This document shows, one piece after another, positions 7,864 to 16,173 of a DNA stretch of 64,000 nt. The notes beneath the pieces were generated by a model. That model had not been told where the DNA came from. It ran no database searches and was given only the letters and a program-made list of their open reading frames with translations. Positions within the stretch are counted from its first letter, which is position 1, and every line of letters starts with the position of its first letter. The translations under genes were made by a program, and so were the position numbers. The DNA comes from Bacteroidales bacterium (GTDB lineage Bacteria > Bacteroidota > Bacteroidia > Bacteroidales > P3): assembly GCA_017962545.1 (NCBI GenBank), contig JAGCVD010000009.1, positions 1 to 64,000 of the forward strand, given 5' to 3'.

Positions 7864-9321
7864 ATGACAATTAAAGACCTTGAACCCAAAGAGTTGTGGA
7901 GCAATTTCTACTCCCTCACCCGTCAACCCCGTCCCTCGAAACATGAGGAGAAAGTGCGTGCTTTCCTCGTCGACTGGGCCAAAAAGAACAAGATTGCCTG
8001 CCGTGTCGACGGTATCGGCAATGTGATTCTCAGCAAGCCCGCCACCAAGGGTATGGAGAACCGTATGCCCGTGGTGCTGCAGGCCCACATGGATATGGTT
8101 CCCCAGGCCCGTGCTGGCAAGAAGCACGACTTCATGAAAGACCCCATCGAGACCAAGATTGTCGGTGACTGGGTCTACGCCTGCGACACCACCCTCGGTG
8201 CCGACGACGGCATGGGTGTGGCCGCCATCATGGCTGTCTTCGCCAGCAAGAGCGTCAAGCACGGTCCGCTCGAGGCCCTCATCACCACCGATGAGGAGAC
8301 CGGTATGACCGGCGCCTTCGGCCTGAAGAAAGGTGAGCTGAAAGGTAAATATCTCCTGAACCTCGACAGCGAGACCGAGGGCGAGCTCTATGTGGGTTGC
8401 GCCGGCGGTATCGACGCTGCCATCTCCATCCCCTACACCACCGAGAAAGCCCCCAAGGGCATGGTGGCCTACAAGCTCACCATCGGCGGTCTCAAAGGCG
8501 GTCACAGCGGCATGGAAATCAACACTGGCCGTGCCAACGCCAACAAGCTGCTGTTCCGTCACCTTCGCTGGGTTGCTGAGTGCGGCATCCGTCTCATCAG
8601 CCTCGAGGGCGGCAACATGCGCAACGCCATCCCGCGTGATGCCGAAGCCGTCATCGCCATGCCCAAGGAGCACGAGGCTTGCATCCTCAAGGAGTGGGAC
8701 AAGGTGGCTGGCTGGGTGAAGAAAGAACTCGGCAACGTCGAGCCCGACTTCTTCATGAAATACGAGAAGGTGCGCATGAACCCCACCGTCATCTCGGAGG
8801 AGGGCACGCAGAAGATTATCAGCCTCATGATGGTGGCTCCCAACGGCGTCATCCGCATGAGCAAGGATATGGAAGGCCTCGTGGAGACCTCGCTGAATCT
8901 GGCCATCGCCAAGACTACAGTCAGCAAGAAGTTCGTCCTCTACGCCCTGCTGCGCAGCAGCGTCGACAGCGCCAAGGAGGCCCTTGCCGAGCGCCTCGTC
9001 TGCCTCGCCGAACTGGCCGGTGGCAAGTGCCAGCTCAGCGGTGCCTATCCTGGCTGGAAGCCCAACATGGAGAGCGCTCTGCTGAAGACCATGAAGCAGA
9101 CCTACAAGAAGCTCTACAAGAAGGAGCCCGCCGTTATGGCCATCCATGCCGGTCTGGAGTGTGGCCTGCTCGGCGGCAAATATCCCGACATGGAGATGAT
9201 CTCCTTCGGTCCCACGCTGCAGAGCCCCCACAGCCCCGATGAGCGTTGCTACATCCCCAGTGCCAAGAAGTTCTACGACTACCTCCTCGCCACACTGGAA
9301 GCCATCCCCGTGAAGAAGTAA
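7864..9321 (+). CDS. pepD: Cytosolic non-specific dipeptidase PepD (M20C)
   Basis: Zinc aminoacyl-histidine dipeptidase of peptidase family M20C, which splits Xaa-His and other unsubstituted dipeptides in the cytoplasm. Length (485) is normal. Metal ligands are seen in order: HMDMVPQ (His75, with Asp77), the GADDGMGVA Asp pair, the catalytic Glu in TDEETGMTGA, the Asp in LDSETEGELYVG, and the C-terminal His in LQSPHSPDE. A dimerisation lid lies between. The clear promoter upstream and a short gap to the following lipoprotein gene suggest a transcript of one or two genes. Highly biased codons suggest strong expression. Confidence 0.95.
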   Translation: MTIKDLEPKELWSNFYSLTRQPRPSKHEEKVRAFLVDWAKKNKIACRVDGIGNVILSKPATKGMENRMPVVLQAHMDMVPQARAGKKHDFMKDPIETKIVGDWVYACDTTLGADDGMGVAAIMAVFASKSVKHGPLEALITTDEETGMTGAFGLKKGELKGKYLLNLDSETEGELYVGCAGGIDAAISIPYTTEKAPKGMVAYKLTIGGLKGGHSGMEINTGRANANKLLFRHLRWVAECGIRLISLEGGNMRNAIPRDAEAVIAMPKEHEACILKEWDKVAGWVKKELGNVEPDFFMKYEKVRMNPTVISEEGTQKIISLMMVAPNGVIRMSKDMEGLVETSLNLAIAKTTVSKKFVLYALLRSSVDSAKEALAERLVCLAELAGGKCQLSGAYPGWKPNMESALLKTMKQTYKKLYKKEPAVMAIHAGLECGLLGGKYPDMEMISFGPTLQSPHSPDERCYIPSAKKFYDYLLATLEAIPVKK

Positions 9322-9341
9322 CTCCCCAAAAATCAAACATC

Positions 9342-9821
9342 ATGAAGAATACGTTTAAAATGGTTGCAACTATGGTCTGCGTTGCGCTGGCCTTGCTCTT
9401 TGCAGGTTGCACCGACATAGATGAAGGTCAGATTGTCGGCACATGGAATGTCAACAGTGTTGACTACATCGTTGCAGACAGCCCGGTTGCAGAGGACAAC
9501 CACACCGTCACCGAGACACCCGAAGAGGGACTATCAGTGACGATGACCTTCAACGAGGATTTCACTGGCACAACGTGCGAAACCTACAGGGGTCAGAGCA
9601 TTAATCACGCTTTTACATACGAGGTGACAGACAATGTTCTGAACATCACCGAAAACCTGGAGGGAGACTACCCCACGACCAGCACCACGAGTTTGACAAT
9701 TGAGAAACTCAATAAGAAGAAGTTGGTCGTCAGCATGGATGAAGTGCGCCATGGCCACGATAGTGACGGGGAAACGTATGAATACACTGAGACCATGAGA
9801 GTCAACATGACCAGGGCTTGA
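9342..9821 (+). CDS. Lipocalin-like lipoprotein
   Basis: A 159-residue putative lipoprotein with signal VALALLFAGC and Cys at about residue 23. The mature part starts with a GTWNVNSVDY block, then shows alternating short strands (VTMTFNEDFTGT, FTYEVTDNVLNI, SLTIEKLNKKKLVVSM), as in the lipocalin-like or DUF5004-type lipoproteins of Bacteroidota. I place the start at ATG 9342; an earlier in-frame start would lie inside pepD. It is 20 bases after pepD and is followed by a strong terminator. Ligand unknown. Confidence 0.75.
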   Translation: MKNTFKMVATMVCVALALLFAGCTDIDEGQIVGTWNVNSVDYIVADSPVAEDNHTVTETPEEGLSVTMTFNEDFTGTTCETYRGQSINHAFTYEVTDNVLNITENLEGDYPTTSTTSLTIEKLNKKKLVVSMDEVRHGHDSDGETYEYTETMRVNMTRA

Positions 9822-9848
9822 GATGTAGTACATGATGTAAACAATTGA

Positions 9849-9888
9849 GGGCTGGCGCGGTAGTGCCAGCCCCTTCGTTTTATTTATT
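9849..9888 (+). terminator. Rho-independent terminator
   Basis: GGGCTGGC (9849-9856) pairs with GCCAGCCC (9865-9872) around an 8-base loop, followed by CTTCGTTTTATTTATT. It ends the pepD-lipoprotein transcript. Confidence 0.85.
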
Positions 9889-10021
9889 TCCATTCCTACT
9901 ATTACGAAATGTTTCGAAGAAAACCAACAATCTGCCGACAGGAGAGGTCACAATGGTGATTGGCTCGGCGGAATGAGTTGGATCCAGGTGTTCTCAAGGC
10001 CTAAATTTATTTACCTGTTTC

Positions 10022-10057
10022 ACTGCTGTTTAACTGGAATTCTAGTCAAACAGCGGT
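10022..10057. repeat. 36-bp near-perfect palindrome centred on GAATTC
   Basis: Two 18-base arms without a spacer: ACTGCTGTTTAACTGGAA and TTCTAGTCAAACAGCGGT. Read as RNA all positions pair (two G-U wobbles) except one A-C mismatch. It sits in the 260-base gap between convergent genes, 165 bases past the upstream terminator and just beyond the end of the MauE-Trx gene. The remainder of the gap (9889-10021, 10058-10082) shows no gene or recognised motif. Confidence 0.75.
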
Positions 10058-10082
10058 TAATCAAAATACAATCAATTGTAAA

Positions 10083-10964
10083 TCAATGAAGAGCCGCAGC
10101 GAGTTGACGCTCGGAGATGTTGCGGTAGTGGTAGGTGGCTACGGGGTGCCCGTCGTCGAGCAGGACGACAAATGGCCGCTGGCCGTAGGTGATGCGCAGG
10201 AAGAGGCCCGCGGGCAGGTCGGCAGGCTCATAGTAATGTATGCGGCTGCTGTCGATGTGGTTGCGCTTGGCGATGGAGCCGAGCTTCTCACGGGTCATGC
10301 GGCAGTAGGGGCAGCCGCGTGTGACGAAGGCCATGAGCTGGTGCCCCTCGGCGAGGCCTTCCTCTTCCAGCACACCGCCGGGGAGGATGCTCTCCTCCAG
10401 CAGCTCGCGGTCGTAGCGGGCCTCCTCGGGGCCGAACATCCAGTTGTCGGGCACCGAGATGCAGAACACCGTCACGGTGACGGCTACCGCGAAGAGGGCG
10501 GAGAGGATGGCTCTGGTGGTTCTGGTTTTTCTAGTTGGACTGGTTTTTCTAGTTGGACCAGATATTCTAGAATAGAGGAGCACCAGCGCTATCAGCAGGG
10601 CGTTCTTGAGGAGCGACTGCACGGGGTTGAGGTCGGCGAGGCGTCCCATGCACTGGCACGAGTCGGTGCGGCCTATCAGGGCGGCATAGCCGAGGAAGAG
10701 CGAGAAGAGGATGAGCAGCAGGAATGCCGCCATGTTGACCCACCGGCGCCACCATCCGAGGGCGACGAACAGCGCCAGCAGCAACTCGGCGACGATGCAC
10801 AGGCGTGCCGCCAGATAGCTGATGTTCAGCGGCAGGAAGCCGTAGGAGAATATATACAACTCAAAGTCGTCGATGGCCACAATCTTGGCCACCGACGACA
10901 CTAGGAACAGCGCCGACAGGAGAACCCTCAGCACTAGGGAGAGCACTCTACTGCCTCTGCTCAT
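10083..10964 (-). CDS. MauE/DoxX-like membrane protein with thioredoxin domain
   Basis: Inner-membrane redox protein of 293 residues. Four hydrophobic helices (about 5-135) form a DoxX/MauE module with the family's CxC in SCQCMGRLADL. A fifth helix (about 152-172) leads to a periplasmic thioredoxin-like domain with the active site CPYC in VTRGCPYCRMTREKL. It likely passes electrons to or from extracytoplasmic thiols. The linker before helix five is encoded by two exact 18-base tandem copies (10523-10558), giving the PTRKT repeats. Its start overlaps the end of a five-Cys lipoprotein gene by 17 bases, which makes those lipoproteins candidate substrates. It is last in a five-gene minus-strand run with ftsK. 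Confidence 0.82.
   Translation of the reverse strand: MSRGSRVLSLVLRVLLSALFLVSSVAKIVAIDDFELYIFSYGFLPLNISYLAARLCIVAELLLALFVALGWWRRWVNMAAFLLLILFSLFLGYAALIGRTDSCQCMGRLADLNPVQSLLKNALLIALVLLYSRISGPTRKTSPTRKTRTTRAILSALFAVAVTVTVFCISVPDNWMFGPEEARYDRELLEESILPGGVLEEEGLAEGHQLMAFVTRGCPYCRMTREKLGSIAKRNHIDSSRIHYYEPADLPAGLFLRITYGQRPFVVLLDDGHPVATYHYRNISERQLAAALH
10523..10558 (-). repeat. Exact 18-bp tandem duplication inside the MauE-Trx gene
   Basis: TGGTTTTTCTAGTTGGAC occurs at 10523-10540 and again at 10541-10558. It keeps the frame and encodes a repeated PTRKT linker between membrane helices four and five. Confidence 0.85.
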
Positions 10965-11202
10965 GGCAGCTCACCTTGTGCACCTCGCGGCGGAGCGAAT
11001 GGGTGCCGTCTTCGGTGACGTACTTCTCTTCGATGGCCATCTCGGTGATGTCGCCGCAGTCAATGCCGTGGTCGACGACCAGTATGGGGTTGTAGTTGGT
11101 GACAAGGTCTTCGACGACGCATTCACAGTTGCGCTGTTTGCCGCAACCCACGGCTAGCAGGGCCATCAAGGCCATAGCGGACAATAATACTTTCTTCTTC
11201 AT
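10948..11202 (-). CDS. Small five-cysteine lipoprotein (paralogue B)
   Basis: An 84-residue putative lipoprotein. The signal ends at LLAVGC, then GKQRNCEC, a Cys in DHGIDCGDIT and a last Cys near the C-terminus (HKVSCHE). Signal and cysteine layout closely match the next gene upstream (11208-11450), so they are paralogues or a tandem duplication that has diverged. It overlaps the MauE-Trx gene by 17 bases and follows its paralogue by 5 bases. Function unknown; the cysteines and the neighbouring CPYC protein suggest redox or metal chemistry in the periplasm. Confidence 0.75.
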   Translation of the reverse strand: MKKKVLLSAMALMALLAVGCGKQRNCECVVEDLVTNYNPILVVDHGIDCGDITEMAIEEKYVTEDGTHSLRREVHKVSCHEQRQ

Positions 11203-11207
11203 GGCGT

Positions 11208-11450
11208 TCAGTCGTTAAAGAGGGTGTCAATATCAAATTCATAGTCCGTGCACACCAGCGAGTCGACCATGGCGGAGTCGAGCATGGTGTGGTAGTTGTA
11301 GGTGAGCAGTTGGTTGCACTCGCCGTGCTCAATCTTGATGATACGCACCGTCGACTGGCCTATCACCGAGCAGCGGCAGGTCTTCTGCTTCGAGCAGCCC
11401 ACGGCTAACAGGGCCAGTGCCGCTACACAAAGGATTGCTTTCTTTTTCAT
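11208..11450 (-). CDS. Small five-cysteine lipoprotein (paralogue C)
   Basis: An 80-residue putative lipoprotein. The signal ends at LLAVGC, then SKQKTCRC, a Cys in EHGECNQLL and a last Cys in DSLVCTDYE. It is the upstream partner of the similar gene at 10948-11202 and starts 9 bases after ftsK ends. The C-terminus is acidic. Five cysteines at comparable spacings are conserved in all three copies in this window (also 6085-6291). No function can be assigned. Confidence 0.75.
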   Translation of the reverse strand: MKKKAILCVAALALLAVGCSKQKTCRCSVIGQSTVRIIKIEHGECNQLLTYNYHTMLDSAMVDSLVCTDYEFDIDTLFND

Positions 11451-11459
11451 ATTCTTCTA

Positions 11460-13961
11460 TTATAATGATTTCAATAACTCTTCCAGAGATACCTCGTCGT
11501 GTATCAGCACGTCGCGTGGCTTGCTGCCGTTGCTGGGGCCCACGATGCCGGCGGCCTCGAGCTGGTCGATGATGCGGCCCGCGCGGTTGTAGCCCAGCTG
11601 CAGCTTGCGCTGCAAGAGGCTGGTGCTGCCGAACTGCGAGGCCACCACCAGTCGCGCCGCGTCGTTGAAGAACTCGTCCTTGCTCTTGGCGTCGAAGTCT
11701 TTGTTGGGCTCTTCGTTCTCGTCCAGGTACTCGGGTAGCTGGAAGTTGTCCTCGTCGGAGAAACCGCGCTGGTCGCCGATGAACTTCACTAGCCGCTCGA
11801 TCTCGGGTGTGTCGATGAGGGCGCACTGCATACGTATCATGTCCTTGCCGGCCAGTGAGATGAGCATGTCGCCGCGGCCTATCAGCTGCTGGGCGCCGCC
11901 GGTGTCGAGGATAGTTTTGCTGTCGATGCCGCTGGTGACGCGGAAAGCCACACGGGCGGGGAAGTTGGCTTTGATGGTGCCGGTGATGATGTTCGTCGTG
12001 GGACGCTGTGTGGCGATGATGAGGTGAATGCCCACGGCACGTGCCAGCTGGGCCAGACGTGCTATCGGCAGCTCCACCTCCTTGCCGGCCGTCATGATGA
12101 GGTCGCCGAACTCGTCGATGACCACAACGACATAGGGCAGGTAGCGGTGTCCGTTGGCGGGGTTTAGCATGCGCTTGCAGAACTTGTCGTTGTACTCCGT
12201 CACCTTGCGCACCTTGGCTTTCTTCAGCAGGTCGTAACGCGTGTCCATCTCTAGGCACAGCGAGTTGAGCGTGCGCACCACCTTCTTGACGTCGGTGATG
12301 ACGGCCTCTTCCTCGTCGGGCATCTTGGCCAGGTAGTGACGTTCGATGGCCGAATAGAGCGAGAACTCCACTTTCTTCGGGTCCACCAGCACGAGTTTTA
12401 GCTCGCAGGGGTGCTTGGTGTAGAGCAGCGACGCCAGTACGGCGTTGAGGCCTACCGACTTGCCGGTACCCGTGGCGCCGGCCATCAGCAGGTGGGGCAT
12501 CTTGGCCAGGTCGGTGACGAAGCACTCGTTGCTGATGGTCTTGCCGAAGGCCACCGGTAGCTCCATCTTGGCTTTGGCGGCCTTGAAGGCTTCGCTCTCG
12601 AGCATCGTCTTCATGGCCACAATCTGGGGCTTGGCGTTGGGGACTTCGATACCCACGTTGCTCTCGCCTGGGATGGGGGCGATGATACGGATGCCCAGCG
12701 CCGCCAGGCTCAGGGCGATGTCGTCCTCCAGGTTCTTTATCTTGCTGATGCGCACGCCAGGGGCGGGCTTTATCTTGTACAGCGTCACCGTGGGGCCAGG
12801 GTTGGCCGAAATCTCGGTAATCTCTATGCCGTAGTCGCGCAGCGTCTGAACGATGCGGTCTTTGTTGGCTATCAGCTCATCCTTGGTGACTCTGACGTTG
12901 GCTACCTCCCAGTCCTCCAGCATGGAGGTGTCGGGCATGACGAAGTCTTTCAGGGTCAGCAGGGGGTCGTAGGGCTCGTCGATGCCGTAGTGACGGCGGT
13001 AGTCGTCATCGTCCATCTCCTCCTCGTCGGGAGCTTCTGTGGTGTCGGTGTCTTCGGGCTCTTCCGTGAGGTCGGTGCTCTCCGAGGGGGTGTCGTCTTC
13101 GTTGATGGTGAAGGTGGGCTCTTGCTGCTGGCTGCCCTGGGCCCGCTCGTTGATGCGGGCAAACTCGTCGTCGATGCTGAAGGCGGGCTCGTCGTCCACC
13201 GGCAGATTCTCCTGTTGCACGGGCTGCTGGAAGAGCTTCATGGCCTCCTCGTCGAAGTCGACTTTGTCGTCGGTGGGTGTCGTCTCCACCACGGGGGTGG
13301 GGGTGACCACGACGGGCTCTTTCTCCTCGTCGCTGTGGTCGGTGGCTACGTTGGCCAGCTCTTTCTCCACCTCTTTGGCCATTTTCTTGATGTCCACCTT
13401 AGGCATCTTCACCTCGGGCAGCTCCATCTTGTGCACCAGCACCAGGAAGAGCACAGCGATGAAGAGCAGTATCACCAGGGTCCACCAGCTCAGCCAGTGG
13501 TGCAACGGCTGGGCCAGTTGCACGCCTATGCCGGCGTAGCTCTCGAAGCCGCCGCTGTCCACCCAGGCGCCGCCGATGTAGCCCAGCGTCAGCGACAGCC
13601 AGGCCATCCAGAATACGGTGCTGCCGAAGGTCTTCCACCACGGCATCACCACCACGTCCCACAGCCGCATGCCGTAGACGAAGAAGAGCAGCGAGAAGCC
13701 CAGGCTGCCGATGCCGAAGAGGTTAACGGCGAAGAACTCCGCCACGGCGCTGCCTGCCGTCCCCAGCCATCCGCGGCCGGCGGTGGAATAGTAGCCCACC
13801 ATGGCTATCACCAGGAATATGGAGAAGAGAATGTACAGCGCTCCGCGGATGTGGGCGAAACGCTTGCTGCGCAGAAATGCGACAAAGCCGTCGCCTTTTT
13901 TCCGGACAGCGGCCTTGCCTTTCTTGCCTTTTGAAGCGGTTTTCTTTTTCTTGCCAGCCAC
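11460..13961 (-). CDS. ftsK: DNA translocase FtsK/SpoIIIE
   Basis: Septal DNA pump that clears and aligns the chromosome terminus during division. It is 833 residues: basic N-terminus, four or five membrane helices (about 35-195), an acidic low-complexity linker (about 200-345), the alpha-beta motor with Walker A GATGTGKSVGLN (Lys501) and Walker B VVVVIDEFGDL, and a C-terminal winged-helix gamma domain (GRIIDQLEAAGIVGP) that reads the polar KOPS-like sequences. All parts are intact. It lies 33 bases after a secreted-protein gene and 9 bases before the small lipoproteins, in one run of minus-strand genes. Confidence 0.95.
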   Translation of the reverse strand: MAGKKKKTASKGKKGKAAVRKKGDGFVAFLRSKRFAHIRGALYILFSIFLVIAMVGYYSTAGRGWLGTAGSAVAEFFAVNLFGIGSLGFSLLFFVYGMRLWDVVVMPWWKTFGSTVFWMAWLSLTLGYIGGAWVDSGGFESYAGIGVQLAQPLHHWLSWWTLVILLFIAVLFLVLVHKMELPEVKMPKVDIKKMAKEVEKELANVATDHSDEEKEPVVVTPTPVVETTPTDDKVDFDEEAMKLFQQPVQQENLPVDDEPAFSIDDEFARINERAQGSQQQEPTFTINEDDTPSESTDLTEEPEDTDTTEAPDEEEMDDDDYRRHYGIDEPYDPLLTLKDFVMPDTSMLEDWEVANVRVTKDELIANKDRIVQTLRDYGIEITEISANPGPTVTLYKIKPAPGVRISKIKNLEDDIALSLAALGIRIIAPIPGESNVGIEVPNAKPQIVAMKTMLESEAFKAAKAKMELPVAFGKTISNECFVTDLAKMPHLLMAGATGTGKSVGLNAVLASLLYTKHPCELKLVLVDPKKVEFSLYSAIERHYLAKMPDEEEAVITDVKKVVRTLNSLCLEMDTRYDLLKKAKVRKVTEYNDKFCKRMLNPANGHRYLPYVVVVIDEFGDLIMTAGKEVELPIARLAQLARAVGIHLIIATQRPTTNIITGTIKANFPARVAFRVTSGIDSKTILDTGGAQQLIGRGDMLISLAGKDMIRMQCALIDTPEIERLVKFIGDQRGFSDEDNFQLPEYLDENEEPNKDFDAKSKDEFFNDAARLVVASQFGSTSLLQRKLQLGYNRAGRIIDQLEAAGIVGPSNGSKPRDVLIHDEVSLEELLKSL

Positions 13962-13994
13962 GTTAAACTATAAGCCTTAAACTTTAAATTGGTT

Positions 13995-14750
13995 TTATTC
14001 GCCCTGCATCAGTTCGATGGCCTCCTGCAGCTCAGTGCCCAGGGTCTCCATCTCCTCTTCGCTGAGGGTCTCGTAGCCGTCGGGCAGCAGGAAATCGGCC
14101 TCTTTCACCTTGCCTTTAACAATCTCGGTGGCGGTGTAGGTGATGGCGCGGTCCTCGCCCACCTCCATGGTGCACTCCAGAGGCATGCCCTTGATGCCGC
14201 CGAAGAGGATGTTGATTCTCGGGCCTATCTCGTCGCTGTACCACATCGTCATCGGGTGGTCCGTGCCCTCCTCGTCGTAGGCGTGGCGTATCATCTTCTT
14301 GGCCGTGAAGCCGGCAATCGTCTTGGTCTCGCTGGGCACATACTCGTAGTAGAAGTGGCCGGGTTCGGTGTCGACGATGTCCACGCTGTCGTAGTCACTC
14401 TCCTTCGAAGTGTTCTTCACCAGTATCTTGCCGCTGCCCTGATAGGTGAACTCGAAGTCCTGGCTGCGGAAATAGTCCAGATACATCTTCAGGTTCTGGC
14501 AACTGGTGGAGGTGAGGTTCTGCACCAGCACGGCCTCGGTCATGCCGTTGCAGAAGATGGGGCTCTTGGTGAACATGTCATTGCCGTTCACCTTGATTTC
14601 GGCGTTGCGCACTTCCTCGGGCAGGTCTACGGCCACCTTGCCAGTCGACTCCACCTTGTACTTCACCACGCCTTTGAATGTGTTCTGCGCCATCATGGTG
14701 CTGACACCCATCAGCAGCACAGCGGCCAAAGTCAAAACTTTCTTCATCAT
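13995..14750 (-). CDS. Secreted protein of unknown function (DUF4412-like)
   Basis: A 251-residue exported protein with a Sec signal (VLLMGVSTMMAQ). The mature part begins NTFKGVVKYKVES and runs through many amphipathic strands with short turns. The start motif, size and order of strands resemble the periplasmic beta-barrel-like DUF4412 or GLPGLI-type proteins of Bacteroidota, but I cannot decide between them. The C-terminal 30 residues are acidic and helical. It is the first gene of the ftsK run; a second Met at 14747 is also possible as start. No catalytic motif is visible. Confidence 0.7.
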   Translation of the reverse strand: MMKKVLTLAAVLLMGVSTMMAQNTFKGVVKYKVESTGKVAVDLPEEVRNAEIKVNGNDMFTKSPIFCNGMTEAVLVQNLTSTSCQNLKMYLDYFRSQDFEFTYQGSGKILVKNTSKESDYDSVDIVDTEPGHFYYEYVPSETKTIAGFTAKKMIRHAYDEEGTDHPMTMWYSDEIGPRINILFGGIKGMPLECTMEVGEDRAITYTATEIVKGKVKEADFLLPDGYETLSEEEMETLGTELQEAIELMQGE

Positions 14751-14901
14751 TTATCTTTGTTTTTTAGTTTATTCAATTAGTTAGTATAACTTAAATGCAT
14801 TTTATTTATTGTGTGAATCAAAAAAAATAATTCCCCCGAGGTGAAGGGACTTGCCGACCGATGTGGATGGGGGTGTGCGTGATGTAATTGTTTCGTGCGG
14901 C

Positions 14902-16173
14902 TTAAAGACTTACGCGAACGATGTTGTCGGGGGTGAGGACAACGGACTCGACGGTGTTGATGAGCGCGGCGTCGTAAGGACGGCCGACACGGATGTAGTT
15001 GTCGGTCCAGCCTTCCATCCGGCCATTGTGGTTGGTGGACTCCCATAGGACTGGACGGGACTTGCCCAGTTGGCTGCCGATGAAGGCATGGTGTTTGCGC
15101 TCGCTGAGGTCGAGCAGGCGGGCGGTGTGCTCGCGGCGCACGCTGACGGGAATCTTCTCGCCGAGGCGCAGGGCAGCGGTGCCGGGACGGTCGCTGTAGG
15201 TGAAGACATGCAGGTAGCTGATGGGCAACGAGTCGACATAATCGAGAACCTTCTGGAATTCCTCTTCGCTCTCGCCGTTGAAGCCTGCCATGATGTCGGC
15301 GGCGATACAGCCGTCGGGCATGGCGGACTTGATTTTCTGCAGCTTGGCGCTGTAGAGAGCTGTGTCGTAGCGGCGACGCATGAGGCTGAGCACATGGTCG
15401 CTGCCGGCCTGCAGGGGGATGTGGAAGTGGGGCAGGAAGGCGCGGCTGTGGGCCACGAAGTCGATGATGTTGTCGGTGAGCAGGTTGGGCTCAATGCTGG
15501 AGATGCGGTAGCGCAGGATGCCGTCGATGGCGTCCAGTCCGCGCAGTAGGTCAAGGAACGACTCGCCGTGCTGCTGTCCGAAGGTGCCGGTGTTGACGCC
15601 AGTGAGAACCACCTCCTTGGCGCCGCTGTCGGCGATATGGCGTGCCATGCAGAGGGTCTCCTCGATGGTAGCGGAGTGGGAGCGGCCGCGGGCGTAGGGA
15701 ATGGCGCAGTAGGTGCAGAAGTAGTCACAGCCGTCCTGTATCTTGAAGAAGACGCGAGTCCTGTCGCCAGATGAATACTGCAGAGGGAAGGGGAGTGATG
15801 GGGAGTTAGAAGGTGTGGAAGGGAGTGAAGGGGCGTCACCTTTTAGCAATTGCGGTAGCAAATGTTTGCGGTCGTTGCCGAGGACGAGGGTGACGCCAGG
15901 GATACCTTTGAGGCTCTCGGCGGCGCAGCCTACGACGACAATCCGGGCCTCGGGGTTGTGGCGGTGGGCCTGGCGGATGGCGTTGCGGCATTTCTTCTCG
16001 GCGACGGCGGTGACGGTGCAGGTGTTGATGAGGAATAGGTCGGCGGTGACGTTGCCTGCGAGGGCGCTGTCCCATTCGACAATGGTGTGCCCCTCCGCCG
16101 CGAAGCGGCGGAGGATATCAGAGGTCTCGGCGTAGTTGAGCTTGCACCCCAGGGTGTGGGCAGCAATGGTCAT
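14902..16173 (-). CDS. mtaB: tRNA t6A37 methylthiotransferase MtaB
   Basis: Radical SAM methylthiotransferase that converts t6A37 to ms2t6A37 in ANN-decoding tRNAs. N-terminal cluster cysteines are in LGCKLNYAE, NTCTV and VVGCAAE; the radical SAM cluster is CDYFCTYC in an intact CDYFCTYCAIPYARGRS block; a TRAM-like tail follows. I place the start at ATG 16173 (423 residues); a much longer in-frame extension upstream lies inside the next gene and is not real. Between the two cluster domains, the segment after KGDAP is a Pro-Ser-Leu-rich run encoded by purine-rich repeats (15780-15838), an apparent in-frame insertion. The start overlaps the MORN gene stop in ATGA. Confidence 0.93.
   Translation of the reverse strand: MTIAAHTLGCKLNYAETSDILRRFAAEGHTIVEWDSALAGNVTADLFLINTCTVTAVAEKKCRNAIRQAHRHNPEARIVVVGCAAESLKGIPGVTLVLGNDRKHLLPQLLKGDAPSLPSTPSNSPSLPFPLQYSSGDRTRVFFKIQDGCDYFCTYCAIPYARGRSHSATIEETLCMARHIADSGAKEVVLTGVNTGTFGQQHGESFLDLLRGLDAIDGILRYRISSIEPNLLTDNIIDFVAHSRAFLPHFHIPLQAGSDHVLSLMRRRYDTALYSAKLQKIKSAMPDGCIAADIMAGFNGESEEEFQKVLDYVDSLPISYLHVFTYSDRPGTAALRLGEKIPVSVRREHTARLLDLSERKHHAFIGSQLGKSRPVLWESTNHNGRMEGWTDNYIRVGRPYDAALINTVESVVLTPDNIVRVSL
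15780..15838 (-). repeat. In-frame simple-repeat insertion inside mtaB
   Basis: On the plus strand this is a G/A-rich run with repeated GGGAGTGA-like units. It encodes a low-complexity Pro/Ser/Leu segment placed between the UPF0004 domain and the radical SAM domain, where family members vary in length. Confidence 0.6.

Noticed and set aside
9889-10021. Possible tRNA or small RNA gene in the gap after the pepD-lipoprotein transcript
   Set aside because: No cloverleaf or T-arm pattern and no conserved small RNA motif could be found by eye.
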